Shown piece after piece: positions 54,961 to 63,410 of a stretch of 64,000 nucleotides of DNA. The first letter of the stretch is position 1, and the number at the start of each line of letters is the position of its first letter. The position numbers were made by a program, and so were the translations under genes. The notes beneath the pieces are model-generated. The model did no database searches, was not told the DNA's origin, and saw nothing but the letters and a program-made list of their open reading frames with translations. Source of the stretch: Acidobacteriota bacterium (lineage in GTDB: Bacteria > Acidobacteriota > Thermoanaerobaculia > Thermoanaerobaculales > Thermoanaerobaculaceae). The stretch covers positions 62,001-126,000 of the forward strand of contig JACQZW010000034.1 in the NCBI GenBank assembly GCA_016213675.1. The letters are read 5' to 3'.

Positions 54961-56299
54961 CGGCGAGCTCCTCCCGGTCGAGCCGGACGCGGTCGGCCGC
55001 GTCGTGGAGCGTGAGCTGCTCGAGGATGCGCCACAGCGTGAGCCGCTGCGTGACCAGGCACATCGCCCCGGGCGGCTCGGCGGAGAACGGCGCGGTGTGG
55101 AACAGCCGGCAGCCCCCGGAGCAGTGGTACTTGCAGAAGCAGTCGCGGCAGCGGGGGATGTTGGCGACGGCGTACGAGCGCGCCCGCTCGACCCGGTCCT
55201 GGTCGATGCGGACCTCGAGCGTCGCGCGGTCGATCTCGCCGAGGGCGTAGTCGGCGGCGTACTCGGAGCCGCGGTAGTTCGCCCCGTAGCACGAGGCGAT
55301 CAGGCCGTCGGGGGCGACCACGAAGTTGTCCTCGGCCACCGCGCAGTTGGACTGCGCGAGGCGTTCGGTCTGGGCGGTCGTCAGCTTGAGCTCGACGCCG
55401 TGGGCACGGGCGACGCGTGCCGCGGCGACCACGCCGTTGACGAAGTCGGCCGGGTGCGGGGCGGCGAGCCCGGTCTCGAGCGAGCGGCCGTGGAGGACGA
55501 GCGGCTCGAGGTTGATCTTGGTCGGCCGGAACGTCGTGCAGTAGTACTCCACGACCTCCGGGAGCCGCGTGACGATCTCGGCGTCGACGCTGCAGCGCAG
55601 CCCGAACGCCAGCCCCTCCTCCGCGAAGATCCGCAGCGAGCGGGTCACCACCGCATGGGTGCCGCCGCCGCCGCGGCTCGGCCGGTAGCGGTCGTGGAGG
55701 TCCGCCGGCCCGTCGAGGGAGACCAGGGCGAAGGCGAGGTGGCGGGCGACCCAGCGCGCCCGCTCGGGCGGCAGGAACGCGTTGGTCGTGCACGTGAACC
55801 ACGCCGGCTTGCCGAGCCGTTGCGAGAGACGGTCGGCGGTCGCGGCGCAGTGCTGGACGAGGTCCCAGGCGACGAACGGCTCGCCGCCGAACAGGTAGAC
55901 GGAGAGCGAGCCGAAGCCCTCGCGGCGGACGACCGCGGCCTGGAAGCCGAGCGCGGCGTCGGCGACCTCCGTCGCCATCACGCTGACGTCGTGGCTGCCC
56001 GCCCCCGGCGCGCAGTACAGGCAGCGCATGTTGCAGTCGTTGGTCGGCAGCAGGCCGACCTGGTGAGGCGCGAACGGCCCGGTCGGCACGGCGGGCGCCG
56101 CCGGCGTCTGGGCGAGCAGCGCGTCCGCCAGCGGGCGGACGCGCGGCGACATCCCGCCGGGCGAGCCGCCGTCCAGGAACCGCCGCAGCTCCGCCGCCGC
56201 GGTCGCGTTGACCAGCGCGGTCACGCCGTGGAGCGGCGCGTGCAGCACCGCGCCGTCCCGGTGCGGGACGAGGAAGACGTCGGTCAGACGAGCCGGCAT
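54947..56299 (-). CDS. Radical SAM/SPASM peptide maturase B
   Basis: A 450-residue enzyme, paralogous to A and C. An N-terminal segment (FLVPHRDGAVLHAPLHGV) is followed by the cluster motif CNMRCLYC (C89, C93, C96), FGGEPFVAWD for SAM binding, and a full SPASM region with C319, C337, C384, C387, C389, C393, C397 and C414 (CRDCFCKYHCSGGC). Two auxiliary clusters are likely. The ATG at 56299 gives an N-terminus matching its paralogues; the gene overlaps C by 16 bases and A by 14. The open frame upstream of 56299 belongs to gene C in another frame. Confidence 0.9.
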   Translation of the reverse strand: MPARLTDVFLVPHRDGAVLHAPLHGVTALVNATAAAELRRFLDGGSPGGMSPRVRPLADALLAQTPAAPAVPTGPFAPHQVGLLPTNDCNMRCLYCAPGAGSHDVSVMATEVADAALGFQAAVVRREGFGSLSVYLFGGEPFVAWDLVQHCAATADRLSQRLGKPAWFTCTTNAFLPPERARWVARHLAFALVSLDGPADLHDRYRPSRGGGGTHAVVTRSLRIFAEEGLAFGLRCSVDAEIVTRLPEVVEYYCTTFRPTKINLEPLVLHGRSLETGLAAPHPADFVNGVVAAARVARAHGVELKLTTAQTERLAQSNCAVAEDNFVVAPDGLIASCYGANYRGSEYAADYALGEIDRATLEVRIDQDRVERARSYAVANIPRCRDCFCKYHCSGGCRLFHTAPFSAEPPGAMCLVTQRLTLWRILEQLTLHDAADRVRLDREELAGACA

Positions 56300-57612
56300 G
56301 TCGCGGGGTCCAGGGCCCGTTCGAGCAGTGCGCGGGTGATCGTCTGATTCATCCGGCAGCGCGGCCCGTCCGACAGGAAGTCGAGGCGCTCGCCGCCGGC
56401 CTTGACCGGACAGTCCCCGGCGCAGGTGTACTTGGCCAGGCAGCCGTCGCACAACGGCTTGTTGGTCACGTTGAGCTCGCGCAGTCGCGCGAGCCGCTCC
56501 ATGTCGATCGCGAACGTGCCGCGCCCAGGGTCGTAGCGGCCGAAGTAGAACGACTCGGCGAGCGGGTTGTCGCGCCCGCACACCTCGAAGCAGCCGGTGA
56601 TGTCACCGTCCGGCGTGACGTTGAAGGCGTCCTGGGCGCAGCCGCAGAACGACAGGAAGGTCCCGATCAGCCGGGCCGCCGAGTAGCGCAGCCTCGCCCC
56701 GCGAGCGATCGCGCGGTCGAGGGCGGCGACGAAGCCAGCCGCGAAATCGTCCGGTGCGAGCGGGAGGCCCTCCGCCCGGCCGCGGCGACCGCTGGCGAAC
56801 ACCGGCTCGAAGTGGAGCTGGCGGCAGCCGGTCGCGTCGACGAAGAAGTCGACCAGCTCGGCCTGGCGCGCGACGTTCGCTTCGGTGATGGTGGCCCGCA
56901 CCGTGAACGGCGTCCCGTGCGCGCGCAGCGTCTCGACGAACGCCATGACCGCGTCGAACGACCCTGTGCCGGCCGCGGTCGGGCGCTGCGCGTCGTGGAC
57001 GTCCGCCGGCCCGTCGAACGACAGCGTGACCATCGGGAACGTCGTCGCCACCCACTCGGCCTGCGAGGGCGACATCACGCCGTTGGTCGCGATGCCGAGG
57101 TTCGCCTTCGCCGGTCCGGTCCCGGCGACCGTGTGCGCGTGGTCGACGGCGCCGACGAGGGCGTCCCAGGCCACGGTGGGCTCGCCGCCGCCGTGGAAGC
57201 CGATGCCGGGCGGCCTGCCGGCCCGCCTCGCGTTGCGCACCACGAGGTCGATGGCCGCACGCGCGACCTCGGCGGGCATGACGGCCGGGGCGCGCTCGCC
57301 GGCCTCGGCGTAGCAGTAGGTGCAGCGCAGGTTGCAGCGGTTGGTGAGGAACAGCGTGACCATGGTCGGGTGGTAGTGCCGGTCGGCGGGCAGCGGCGCC
57401 GGGGCCGGCTGCTCATCCAGCCAGCCCAGGCCGCCGAGTCGTGTGACGAGCCCGGCGTCGACGACGCTCGCGTCCCCGGTTTCGAGGTACCGCCGGAGCT
57501 GCGCGACGCACGAGGAGTTCGCGTGCACGATGCGTCCGGCGAGCGGGGCGTAGACGATGAACCCCGCCCCGTGCGGGACGGCGAAGACGTCGCGTCGCGG
57601 GGCGAGCTGCAT
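56284..57612 (-). CDS. Radical SAM/SPASM peptide maturase C
   Basis: A 442-residue enzyme, first of the three tandem maturases. The N-terminal segment FAVPHGAGFIVYAPLAGRIVHAN is shared with B. CNLRCTYC (C93, C97, C100) binds the radical SAM cluster, and HGGGEPTVAWD follows. SPASM cysteines are C323, C325, C341, C345, C388, C391, C397, C401 and C419 (CDGCLAKYTCAGDC). The ATG at 57612 lies 2 bases after the stop of the Tat-PqqD-like gene. Three divergent copies suggest stepwise or region-specific modification of one Cys-rich substrate. Confidence 0.9.
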   Translation of the reverse strand: MQLAPRRDVFAVPHGAGFIVYAPLAGRIVHANSSCVAQLRRYLETGDASVVDAGLVTRLGGLGWLDEQPAPAPLPADRHYHPTMVTLFLTNRCNLRCTYCYAEAGERAPAVMPAEVARAAIDLVVRNARRAGRPPGIGFHGGGEPTVAWDALVGAVDHAHTVAGTGPAKANLGIATNGVMSPSQAEWVATTFPMVTLSFDGPADVHDAQRPTAAGTGSFDAVMAFVETLRAHGTPFTVRATITEANVARQAELVDFFVDATGCRQLHFEPVFASGRRGRAEGLPLAPDDFAAGFVAALDRAIARGARLRYSAARLIGTFLSFCGCAQDAFNVTPDGDITGCFEVCGRDNPLAESFYFGRYDPGRGTFAIDMERLARLRELNVTNKPLCDGCLAKYTCAGDCPVKAGGERLDFLSDGPRCRMNQTITRALLERALDPATCRLV

Positions 57613-57614
57613 GC

Positions 57615-58133
57615 CTAGCCCACGCCGCCCGGGTCGCGGTCGGTCCGACGGTGGTAGCAACCGCCCTCGGGCGGGTGGGGGAACTCGCCGACGGTCACGA
57701 CGACGGCGCCGGCGGCGACCACCCCGAGCTTGAGGAGCTCGGCGAGGAACGGCGTCGCCTCGCTCGCCGGGCGGTGGGCACGGCGCGCGTAGGCGGCGGC
57801 GATCGCCTCCGGCGACGAGGCGCCGTCGCACAGCTCCCACACCTGTCGCCCCGCCGCGTTGAGCCGGAAGCCGGCGAGCTCGCCGGCGCCCCGGCGGGTC
57901 CACAGCACGAGGCCGCCGCGGGGAGTGGCCCGGGCCAGGTAGGCCGGGTTGTGGCTCGGTTGCGCGGGGAGGACCACCCGGCCCGCGGTGCCGGCCGGTC
58001 CGGCCGGTGTGCCCGCCACCGCGGGCAGCGACGCCGCGAGCGCGGCCCCCCCGGCGGCCGCCGCCGTCAGGGCGACGAAGTCCCGCCGCGAGAGCCTGCG
58101 GATCCCCGGACCACCTGCGAGTCTGCCGTGCAT
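57615..58133 (-). CDS. Tat-signal protein with PqqD-like domain
   Basis: A 172-residue protein. The N-terminus has a twin-arginine export signal (SRRDFVAL at 15-22 followed by an Ala-rich hydrophobic stretch to about 40). Residues about 71-140 fit a PqqD-like winged-helix (RLNAAGRQVWELCDGASSPEAIAAAY, then FLAELLKLGVV), the fold used as RiPP recognition element. The C-terminus ends in an exposed EGGCYHRR segment. PqqD-type domains normally act in the cytoplasm, so a Tat signal is unusual. It lies in the cassette just ahead of maturase C. It could instead be a distant relative with another role. Confidence 0.7.
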   Translation of the reverse strand: MHGRLAGGPGIRRLSRRDFVALTAAAAGGAALAASLPAVAGTPAGPAGTAGRVVLPAQPSHNPAYLARATPRGGLVLWTRRGAGELAGFRLNAAGRQVWELCDGASSPEAIAAAYARRAHRPASEATPFLAELLKLGVVAAGAVVVTVGEFPHPPEGGCYHRRTDRDPGGVG

Positions 58134-58163
58134 GGGTCGCGTCTCCCTTCCCCGTCGCCGCGT

Positions 58164-58778
58164 TCAGGCGATCAGCAACTCGATGGACCGGCTCTGCCGG
58201 CCGATGAACTCGAGGGCCTCGACGATCACGTCGAGCCCGGTCGTGCGCACCGGCGAGAGGAGCAGTGCGCTGATCCTCGCGTGGTGGCCCTGGCGACGGA
58301 ACTCGCTGCGCTGGGCGCGCACGAACGGGAGTAGGAAGCCCTTGGCTCCCGCGTAGACCGCGGCGCCGGTCCCGTCGAGGACCCCGGCGATGCTGCCGGT
58401 GAGGACGAGGTGGGGCCCGCCATCGACGCACGACGGCGCCCAGGCGCGACAGAGCGCGACCGTGGCTCGCACGTTGGCGTCGATCATCTGCTCGACCTCG
58501 TCGTCCTTCAGCGCCCAGAGCGGACCGGCGGACCCGGCGCCGCAGGCGGACCACACGACGTCGGGATCGTGCTCGCGGAGGAGCGCCTTGAGCCTGTCCT
58601 GCCCGGCGGCGGCGTGGACGTCGACGGCCTCGAGGGGGAACGCGGTCTCGGCGGCAGCCTTGGTCGCGTCGCGGCAGAGCCCGCGAACCTCGTGTCCCCG
58701 CGACTGGAGGGCGAGGGCGCAGGAATGCCCGATCCCGTCACCCTGGCCGCGGGTGGCCCCGTAGATGAGAAATCGCAT
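58164..58778 (-). CDS. Short-chain dehydrogenase/reductase family protein
   Basis: A 204-residue Rossmann protein with GATRGQGDGIG at the nucleotide-binding loop, VWSACGAG in place of the NNAG motif, LTGSIAG for the catalytic serine strand and YAGAKGF for the YxxxK catalytic pair. It is short for an SDR (usually about 250) but has all catalytic positions. It is the first gene of the RiPP-like operon and may reduce or oxidise a modified residue or a cofactor. A promoter lies at 58835-58863. Confidence 0.8.
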   Translation of the reverse strand: MRFLIYGATRGQGDGIGHSCALALQSRGHEVRGLCRDATKAAAETAFPLEAVDVHAAAGQDRLKALLREHDPDVVWSACGAGSAGPLWALKDDEVEQMIDANVRATVALCRAWAPSCVDGGPHLVLTGSIAGVLDGTGAAVYAGAKGFLLPFVRAQRSEFRRQGHHARISALLLSPVRTTGLDVIVEALEFIGRQSRSIELLIA

Positions 58779-58834
58779 CGTGACTGTGTGCTCCGGTCGA
58801 TCGATTCCGGCCGTCGAAGCTTGCCCCTGTCTTC

Positions 58835-58863
58835 AGTCTCGGCGGCGGATGGGGGAATGTCAA
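58835..58863 (-). promoter_or_regulatory. Promoter of the RiPP-like operon
   Basis: On the minus strand TTGACA (58863-58858) and GAGACT (58840-58835) are 17 bp apart, about 56 bases before the SDR start. It is the only clear promoter found ahead of the SDR-PqqD-maturase-peptide genes. Confidence 0.55.
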
Positions 58864-59017
58864 GGAAGCGTCAGCGGCCGGCGACGGGCACGCGGGCGGC
58901 GCGTCACGCGCCCGACGGAGTGGGCGCGGGGCATGGCAGAATGCCGCGACCGATCGGACGTCGAGGCGCTCGCCCGGGGCAGCCTCGGCGGGTCGTGGCG
59001 AGGTCGAGGGAGGAGCG

Positions 59018-60073
59018 GTGGACGGACTCACAGTCGGGCTGTTCCTGGCCGGCACCGTGCTGCTGATCGGCGGCGCCGAGGCGTTGGTGCGCGGTGCTTC
59101 CGGCCTGGCCGGCCGCTTCGGCATCCCGCCGCTCGTCATCGGGCTGACCGTCGTCGCCTTCGGGACCTCCTCGCCCGAGATGGCGGTGTCGGTGATGTCG
59201 GCACTCAAGGGGCAGGGGGACCTCGCGTTCGGCAACGTCGTCGGGTCGAACATCTTCAACGTGCTGTTCATCCTCGGAGTGTCGGCCCTGATCGTGCCCC
59301 TGGTCGTGGCAAGGCAGCTCTGGCGGATCGACGTGCCGGTGATGATCGGCGTGTCGCTCGTCGGCGTCGTCGTGGCGTTGGACGGCACGGTGTCGCGGCT
59401 CGAGGGCGTGCTGCTGCTGACAGGGATGATCGGCTACACGGTCTTCCTCATCCGGATCGGCAAGGCCGAGGGCGGAGCGGAGGGGTCGGCGGCGTCGGTC
59501 CATGCCCCAGTCGTCCTCCAACTCGCACTGGTCTTCGGCGGGCTGGTCCTGCTCGTGCTCGGCTCGCGCTGGCTGGTCGCGGGAGCGGTGGCGCTGGCCC
59601 GGGCGTTCGGCCTCTCCGAGCTGATCATCGGCCTGACCATCGTGGCCGCCGGGACCTCGCTGCCCGAGGTGGCTTCGTCGGTCGTCGCCGCGGTCCGCGG
59701 TCAGCGCGACATCGCCGTGGGCAACGTCATCGGCTCGAACGTCTTCAACATCCTCGCAGTGCTCGGGGCGGCGGCCGTGATCGCGCCGGCCGGCGTGCCG
59801 GTGGCATCTGCGGCGCTGCGCGTCGACGTGCCGGTGATGCTCGCGGTGGCCGTCGCCTGCCTGCCGGTCTTCTTCACCGGGTACCGCATCGACCGCTGGG
59901 AAGGAGCGCTGTTCCTCGCCCTCTACGCGGCGTACACCGCCTTCCTCGTCCTCGATTCCCAAGGGCACGACGCGGCCGGACCTTTCGGCGCGCTCATGCT
60001 GCTCGTCGTGCTGCCGCTCGTCGCGGTGACGCTCGCGGTCCTGGCGGTGCGGGCGCTGCGGCGACCGCGCTGA
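59018..60073 (+). CDS. Calcium/sodium antiporter (CaCA family, YrbG-like)
   Basis: A 351-residue integral membrane antiporter with about ten spans and the two inverted alpha repeats of the family: FGTSSPEMAVSVMSAL...GNVVGSNIFN and AGTSLPEVASSVVAAV...GNVIGSNVFN. These hold the ion-coordinating glutamates and asparagines. It exchanges Ca2+ for Na+ or H+. GGGAGGAG precedes the GTG at 59018. The stop abuts the stop of the convergent nhaA gene with no base between. Confidence 0.92.
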   Translation: MDGLTVGLFLAGTVLLIGGAEALVRGASGLAGRFGIPPLVIGLTVVAFGTSSPEMAVSVMSALKGQGDLAFGNVVGSNIFNVLFILGVSALIVPLVVARQLWRIDVPVMIGVSLVGVVVALDGTVSRLEGVLLLTGMIGYTVFLIRIGKAEGGAEGSAASVHAPVVLQLALVFGGLVLLVLGSRWLVAGAVALARAFGLSELIIGLTIVAAGTSLPEVASSVVAAVRGQRDIAVGNVIGSNVFNILAVLGAAAVIAPAGVPVASAALRVDVPVMLAVAVACLPVFFTGYRIDRWEGALFLALYAAYTAFLVLDSQGHDAAGPFGALMLLVVLPLVAVTLAVLAVRALRRPR

Positions 60074-61402
60074 TCACGAGGCGCGGCGCGACACGGCGGA
60101 GAGCGCGACCCACCCCAGCAGGCCGGCCAGGACCGAGGCGCCGAGCACGCCGACCTTCGCCGCCGGCAGGAGCACCGTCCCGTCGAACGCCAGGGCGGCG
60201 ATGAACAGCGCCATGGTGAAGCCGATGCCGCCGAGGCAGGCGACCCCGGCGAGCTGCGCCCAGGTCGTCCCCGCCGGCTTCTCGGCGGCCCCGGTGCGCA
60301 CCGCGAGCCAGGCCAGGGCGGTGATGCCGAGCGGCTTGCCGACGACGAGGCCGAGGGCGATGCCGAGGATCACCGAGGCGTCGCCGAGGAACTGGCCTCC
60401 GCCGACGACCCGGACGCCGGCGTTGGCGAGGGCGAACACCGGCATGATGAGGAACGAGACCCATGGGTGGAGCCCGTGCTCGAGCCTCTGCAACGGCGTC
60501 CCGGCCCGCTCGCAGGTGTGCTCGAGGGCGGCGAGGGCAAGGAGCTGGCCGGGACTCGCGAAGTCGGGCGCCCCGGCCGGCCGCGACGCGGCGAACTCAT
60601 CGACGTGGCTGCGTGCCTCCGCGAGGAAGCCGGCGCGGTCGATGCGGGCCCGCGCCGGCACGGTCATGGCGACGAGGACGCCGGCGATCGTCGCGTGCAC
60701 GCCGGAGCGGAGGAAGAGCAGCCACACCGCCACGCCGACGACCGCGTAGACGGAGGCCGCGCGCACCCCGGAGCGATTCGCCGCGATCAGCAGGATCAGG
60801 AGGACCGCGGCCGCGCCGAGGTTGGTCCAGTCCAGCGTGTCGGTGTAGAACATCGCGATCACCAGTACGGCCCCGAGGTCGTCGACGATGGCCAGGGCGG
60901 TGAGGAAGACCTTGAGCGCAGCCGGAACGCGGTCGCCGAGCAGCGCCATGATGCCGATGGCGAAGGCGATGTCGGTGGCCATCGGCACGCCCCAGCCGCG
61001 GGCTGCGTCGCCCGACGAGTTCAGCGCGAAGTAGAGCGCGGCGGGCAGGAGCATGCCGCCGACGGCGCCGGCGATCGGGAGCATCGCCTGGCCCGGCCGC
61101 GACAGCTCGCCGGCGAGGATCTCGCGCTTGATCTCCAGGCCGACGACGAAGAAGAAGACCGCCATCAGGCCGTCGTTGATCCAGAAGTGCAGCGGCTTGA
61201 CGAGCGCCACCCCGGCGACGGACGCGCCGAGGGGGGTGTGCCACAACGCCTCGTACGAGTGCCACGCCGGCGAGTTCGCCCACACCAGCGCGATGACGGT
61301 GCAAGCCAGCAGGACGATCCCGCCCGAGGCCTGGATGGCGGCGAACTCCCCGAGGGGCCGGAGGAACCGCTCGACGGGGGTCGGGACGTCATTCCTGCGC
61401 AT
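60074..61402 (-). CDS. nhaA: Na+/H+ antiporter NhaA
   Basis: A 442-residue membrane protein with twelve predicted spans. It has GGIVLLACTVIALVWANSP at the start, PMATDIAFAIGIMALLG, and IVDDLGAVLVIAMFYT with the paired aspartates that bind Na+/H+. It performs electrogenic 2H+/Na+ exchange for pH and salt balance. It overlaps the ICMT-like gene by 14 bases, so it is probably the third gene of an aminotransferase-ICMT-nhaA transcript. It is convergent with another cation antiporter gene. Confidence 0.94.
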   Translation of the reverse strand: MRRNDVPTPVERFLRPLGEFAAIQASGGIVLLACTVIALVWANSPAWHSYEALWHTPLGASVAGVALVKPLHFWINDGLMAVFFFVVGLEIKREILAGELSRPGQAMLPIAGAVGGMLLPAALYFALNSSGDAARGWGVPMATDIAFAIGIMALLGDRVPAALKVFLTALAIVDDLGAVLVIAMFYTDTLDWTNLGAAAVLLILLIAANRSGVRAASVYAVVGVAVWLLFLRSGVHATIAGVLVAMTVPARARIDRAGFLAEARSHVDEFAASRPAGAPDFASPGQLLALAALEHTCERAGTPLQRLEHGLHPWVSFLIMPVFALANAGVRVVGGGQFLGDASVILGIALGLVVGKPLGITALAWLAVRTGAAEKPAGTTWAQLAGVACLGGIGFTMALFIAALAFDGTVLLPAAKVGVLGASVLAGLLGWVALSAVSRRAS

Positions 61403-61976
61403 CGTCGTCCTCCAGCCTCAACCGGATGTCGGACTCGCCGTCGGCGTCAAGGCCGCCCGCCGGCAGCGGCGGCGACAGGGGCAGGATGAACGGCACCCGC
61501 GCGCAGTACCTCTCATGGCGCTCGCCGAACGCCAGGCGCAGGTTGTGCTCCTCGCGGCGGGCCCGGTCGAAGGTGAGGCGGACCGCCGGAACGAGCAGGG
61601 CGATCGCCGGTAGCGAGCGCAGGGCGACGACGACCCCGAAGAGCAGGAGGAGGATCGCCAGCGAGTACGGGTGGCGGACGAAGCGGTACGGGCCGGTCGT
61701 GACGAGCGTCCCACCCCGGCCCAGCGCCCGCACCGAGGCGAGGCCGAGCAACGCGCCGGGGATGAGAAGGGCCGCGCCCAGCGCCATCGACAGCGGCGTC
61801 TTGCCGCCTGCCCACCATGGCCGGGGGTCGATCCACGGCGGCACCGGGATCAGCCACGGCGTCAGCCACGCGCCGAGCGCGCAGCCGGCGACGACCAGCG
61901 TCCAGGCGAGCTTGAGCTCGGAGACCGGGATGCCCTCGTGGGATGCCGGGGCGCGGCGGGCAGACGGATCCCACAC
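61389..61976 (-). CDS. ICMT/PEMT-like membrane methyltransferase
   Basis: A 195-residue protein with four to five membrane spans. The C-terminal signature of isoprenylcysteine carboxyl methyltransferase/phospholipid methyltransferase relatives is present: GPYRFVRHPYSLAILLLLFG and RREEHNLRLAFGERHERYCARVP. The acceptor in bacteria is unknown. The GTG at 61976, 7 bases after the aminotransferase stop, is the best start; the frame stays open further upstream inside that gene. The gene overlaps nhaA by 14 bases. Confidence 0.8.
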   Translation of the reverse strand: MWDPSARRAPASHEGIPVSELKLAWTLVVAGCALGAWLTPWLIPVPPWIDPRPWWAGGKTPLSMALGAALLIPGALLGLASVRALGRGGTLVTTGPYRFVRHPYSLAILLLLFGVVVALRSLPAIALLVPAVRLTFDRARREEHNLRLAFGERHERYCARVPFILPLSPPLPAGGLDADGESDIRLRLEDDDAQE

Positions 61977-61983
61977 GGCCGGC

Positions 61984-63198
61984 TCAGGCGGGCGCCGCGG
62001 CGTGCCGCTCCGCCCGGTAGCGGGCGAGGCCGGCGAGCAGGATGGCGGCGGCGCGCTCGAGCTTCGGCACCTCGAGGACGTAGGCGATGCGCACCTCGTC
62101 ACGGCCCGCTCCGGGCGTGCCGTAGAACCCGCCGGCCGGCGCGACCAGGATGGTCTCGGCGTCGACGGCGTGGTCGGTGAGGAGCCACTCGGCGAAGGCA
62201 TCGGAGTCCTCGACCCCTGCCATCTTGACGATCATGTAGAACGCGCCGCGCGGCCGCCGCAGGACGATGCCGGGATCCCGGGTGAGGGCGTCGAACATGA
62301 CGTCCCGGCGGCGCTGGTACTCCTCGCGCACCGCCTCGAAGTAGCTCTCGCCGAGGCGATAGGCGGCGACGGCGCCGAGCTGCTCGAGGGTCGGCGGGCA
62401 CAGCCGGGCCTGGCCGAACTTGAGGATCGAGGCCATCACCTCGCGGTTGCGCGAGATCACCGCCCCGACCCGGGCGCCGCACGCCGAGAAGCGCTTGGAG
62501 ATCGAGTCGACGACGATGACCCGGTCGCGGACGTCGGGCAGCTCGAGCAGCGAGCGATGGCGGCGGCCGTCGTAGGTGAACTCCTTGTAGACCTCGTCGC
62601 CGATCAGGAAGAGGTCGTGCCGGCGGGCGAAGGCGGCGAGCCGCTCGAGCTCCTCCCACGACAGCACCGTGCCGGTGGGGTTGTTCGGCGAGCAGATGAG
62701 CATGGCGCGGGTGCGCGGCGTCACGGCGGCCTCGAGCACCTCGTCGGCCGGCAGGTGGAAGCCGTCCTCGGCGTGGGCGCGCACCGGCTTCACGCGGACG
62801 TTGGCCATCTCGGCGTAGCCGTTGTAGTTGGTGTAGAACGGCTCGGGGATGATGATCTCCTCGCCGTCGTCGGCGACGACGTTGAAGGCGAAGAGGATCG
62901 CCTCGGAGCCGCCGTTGGTGATCAGCACCTCGGTCGGGTCGAGCGCGATGTCGTAGCGGGCGAAGTAGTCGCACATCGCCTCGCGCAGCTCCGGCAGCCC
63001 GTCGGAAGGGCCGTAACGGAGCACCGGGTCGGTGTACGCCGCGATCGCCTTCAGGAACTCGGGCGGGGTGTGCACGTCGGGCTGGCCGATGTTGAGGTTG
63101 TAGATCGACACGCCGCGCTCGCGAGCCGCGGCGGCGAGCGGCGCGAGCTTGCGGATCGGGGACTCCTGGATCGCGGTGGCGCGCTGGGAGAGCCTCAT
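61984..63198 (-). CDS. PLP-dependent aminotransferase (class I/II, aspartate-type)
   Basis: A 404-residue fold-type I aminotransferase with YNLNIGQPDVHTPPEFL, ICSPNNPTGTVLSWEEL, DEVYKEFTYDG, and the PLP-lysine segment DSISKRFSACGARVG (Ser-x-Ser-Lys). It belongs to the aspartate/tyrosine aminotransferase group; the exact substrate is not predictable. GGAGGC precedes the ATG. A TTGTCT-17-TACCCT promoter lies upstream. It heads the small operon leading to nhaA. Confidence 0.9.
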   Translation of the reverse strand: MRLSQRATAIQESPIRKLAPLAAAARERGVSIYNLNIGQPDVHTPPEFLKAIAAYTDPVLRYGPSDGLPELREAMCDYFARYDIALDPTEVLITNGGSEAILFAFNVVADDGEEIIIPEPFYTNYNGYAEMANVRVKPVRAHAEDGFHLPADEVLEAAVTPRTRAMLICSPNNPTGTVLSWEELERLAAFARRHDLFLIGDEVYKEFTYDGRRHRSLLELPDVRDRVIVVDSISKRFSACGARVGAVISRNREVMASILKFGQARLCPPTLEQLGAVAAYRLGESYFEAVREEYQRRRDVMFDALTRDPGIVLRRPRGAFYMIVKMAGVEDSDAFAEWLLTDHAVDAETILVAPAGGFYGTPGAGRDEVRIAYVLEVPKLERAAAILLAGLARYRAERHAAAPA

Positions 63199-63234
63199 CT
63201 TGCCTCCGGAACCCGGCCGCGCCGGGCGGCTCCG

Positions 63235-63263
63235 AGGGTAGCCGGGCGAGGGCGAAAAGACAA
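63235..63263 (-). promoter_or_regulatory. Promoter for the aminotransferase-ICMT-nhaA genes
   Basis: On the minus strand TTGTCT (63263-63258) and TACCCT (63240-63235) have a 17-bp spacer, about 37 bases before the ATG. Confidence 0.55.
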
Positions 63264-63410
63264 CCGCTATCGGGGGTTCCTCGGACAGTCCCGGCGGAGC
63301 GGGCCGAGGCCGTCCCGCCCGACGACCGTTTCCCGGTCCTCCAGATCGCGTCGCCTCGACGGCCGCCGCTCCGGATCGACGCCTTGGCGGGTTCGCTAGA
63401 CTCCTCTGCC

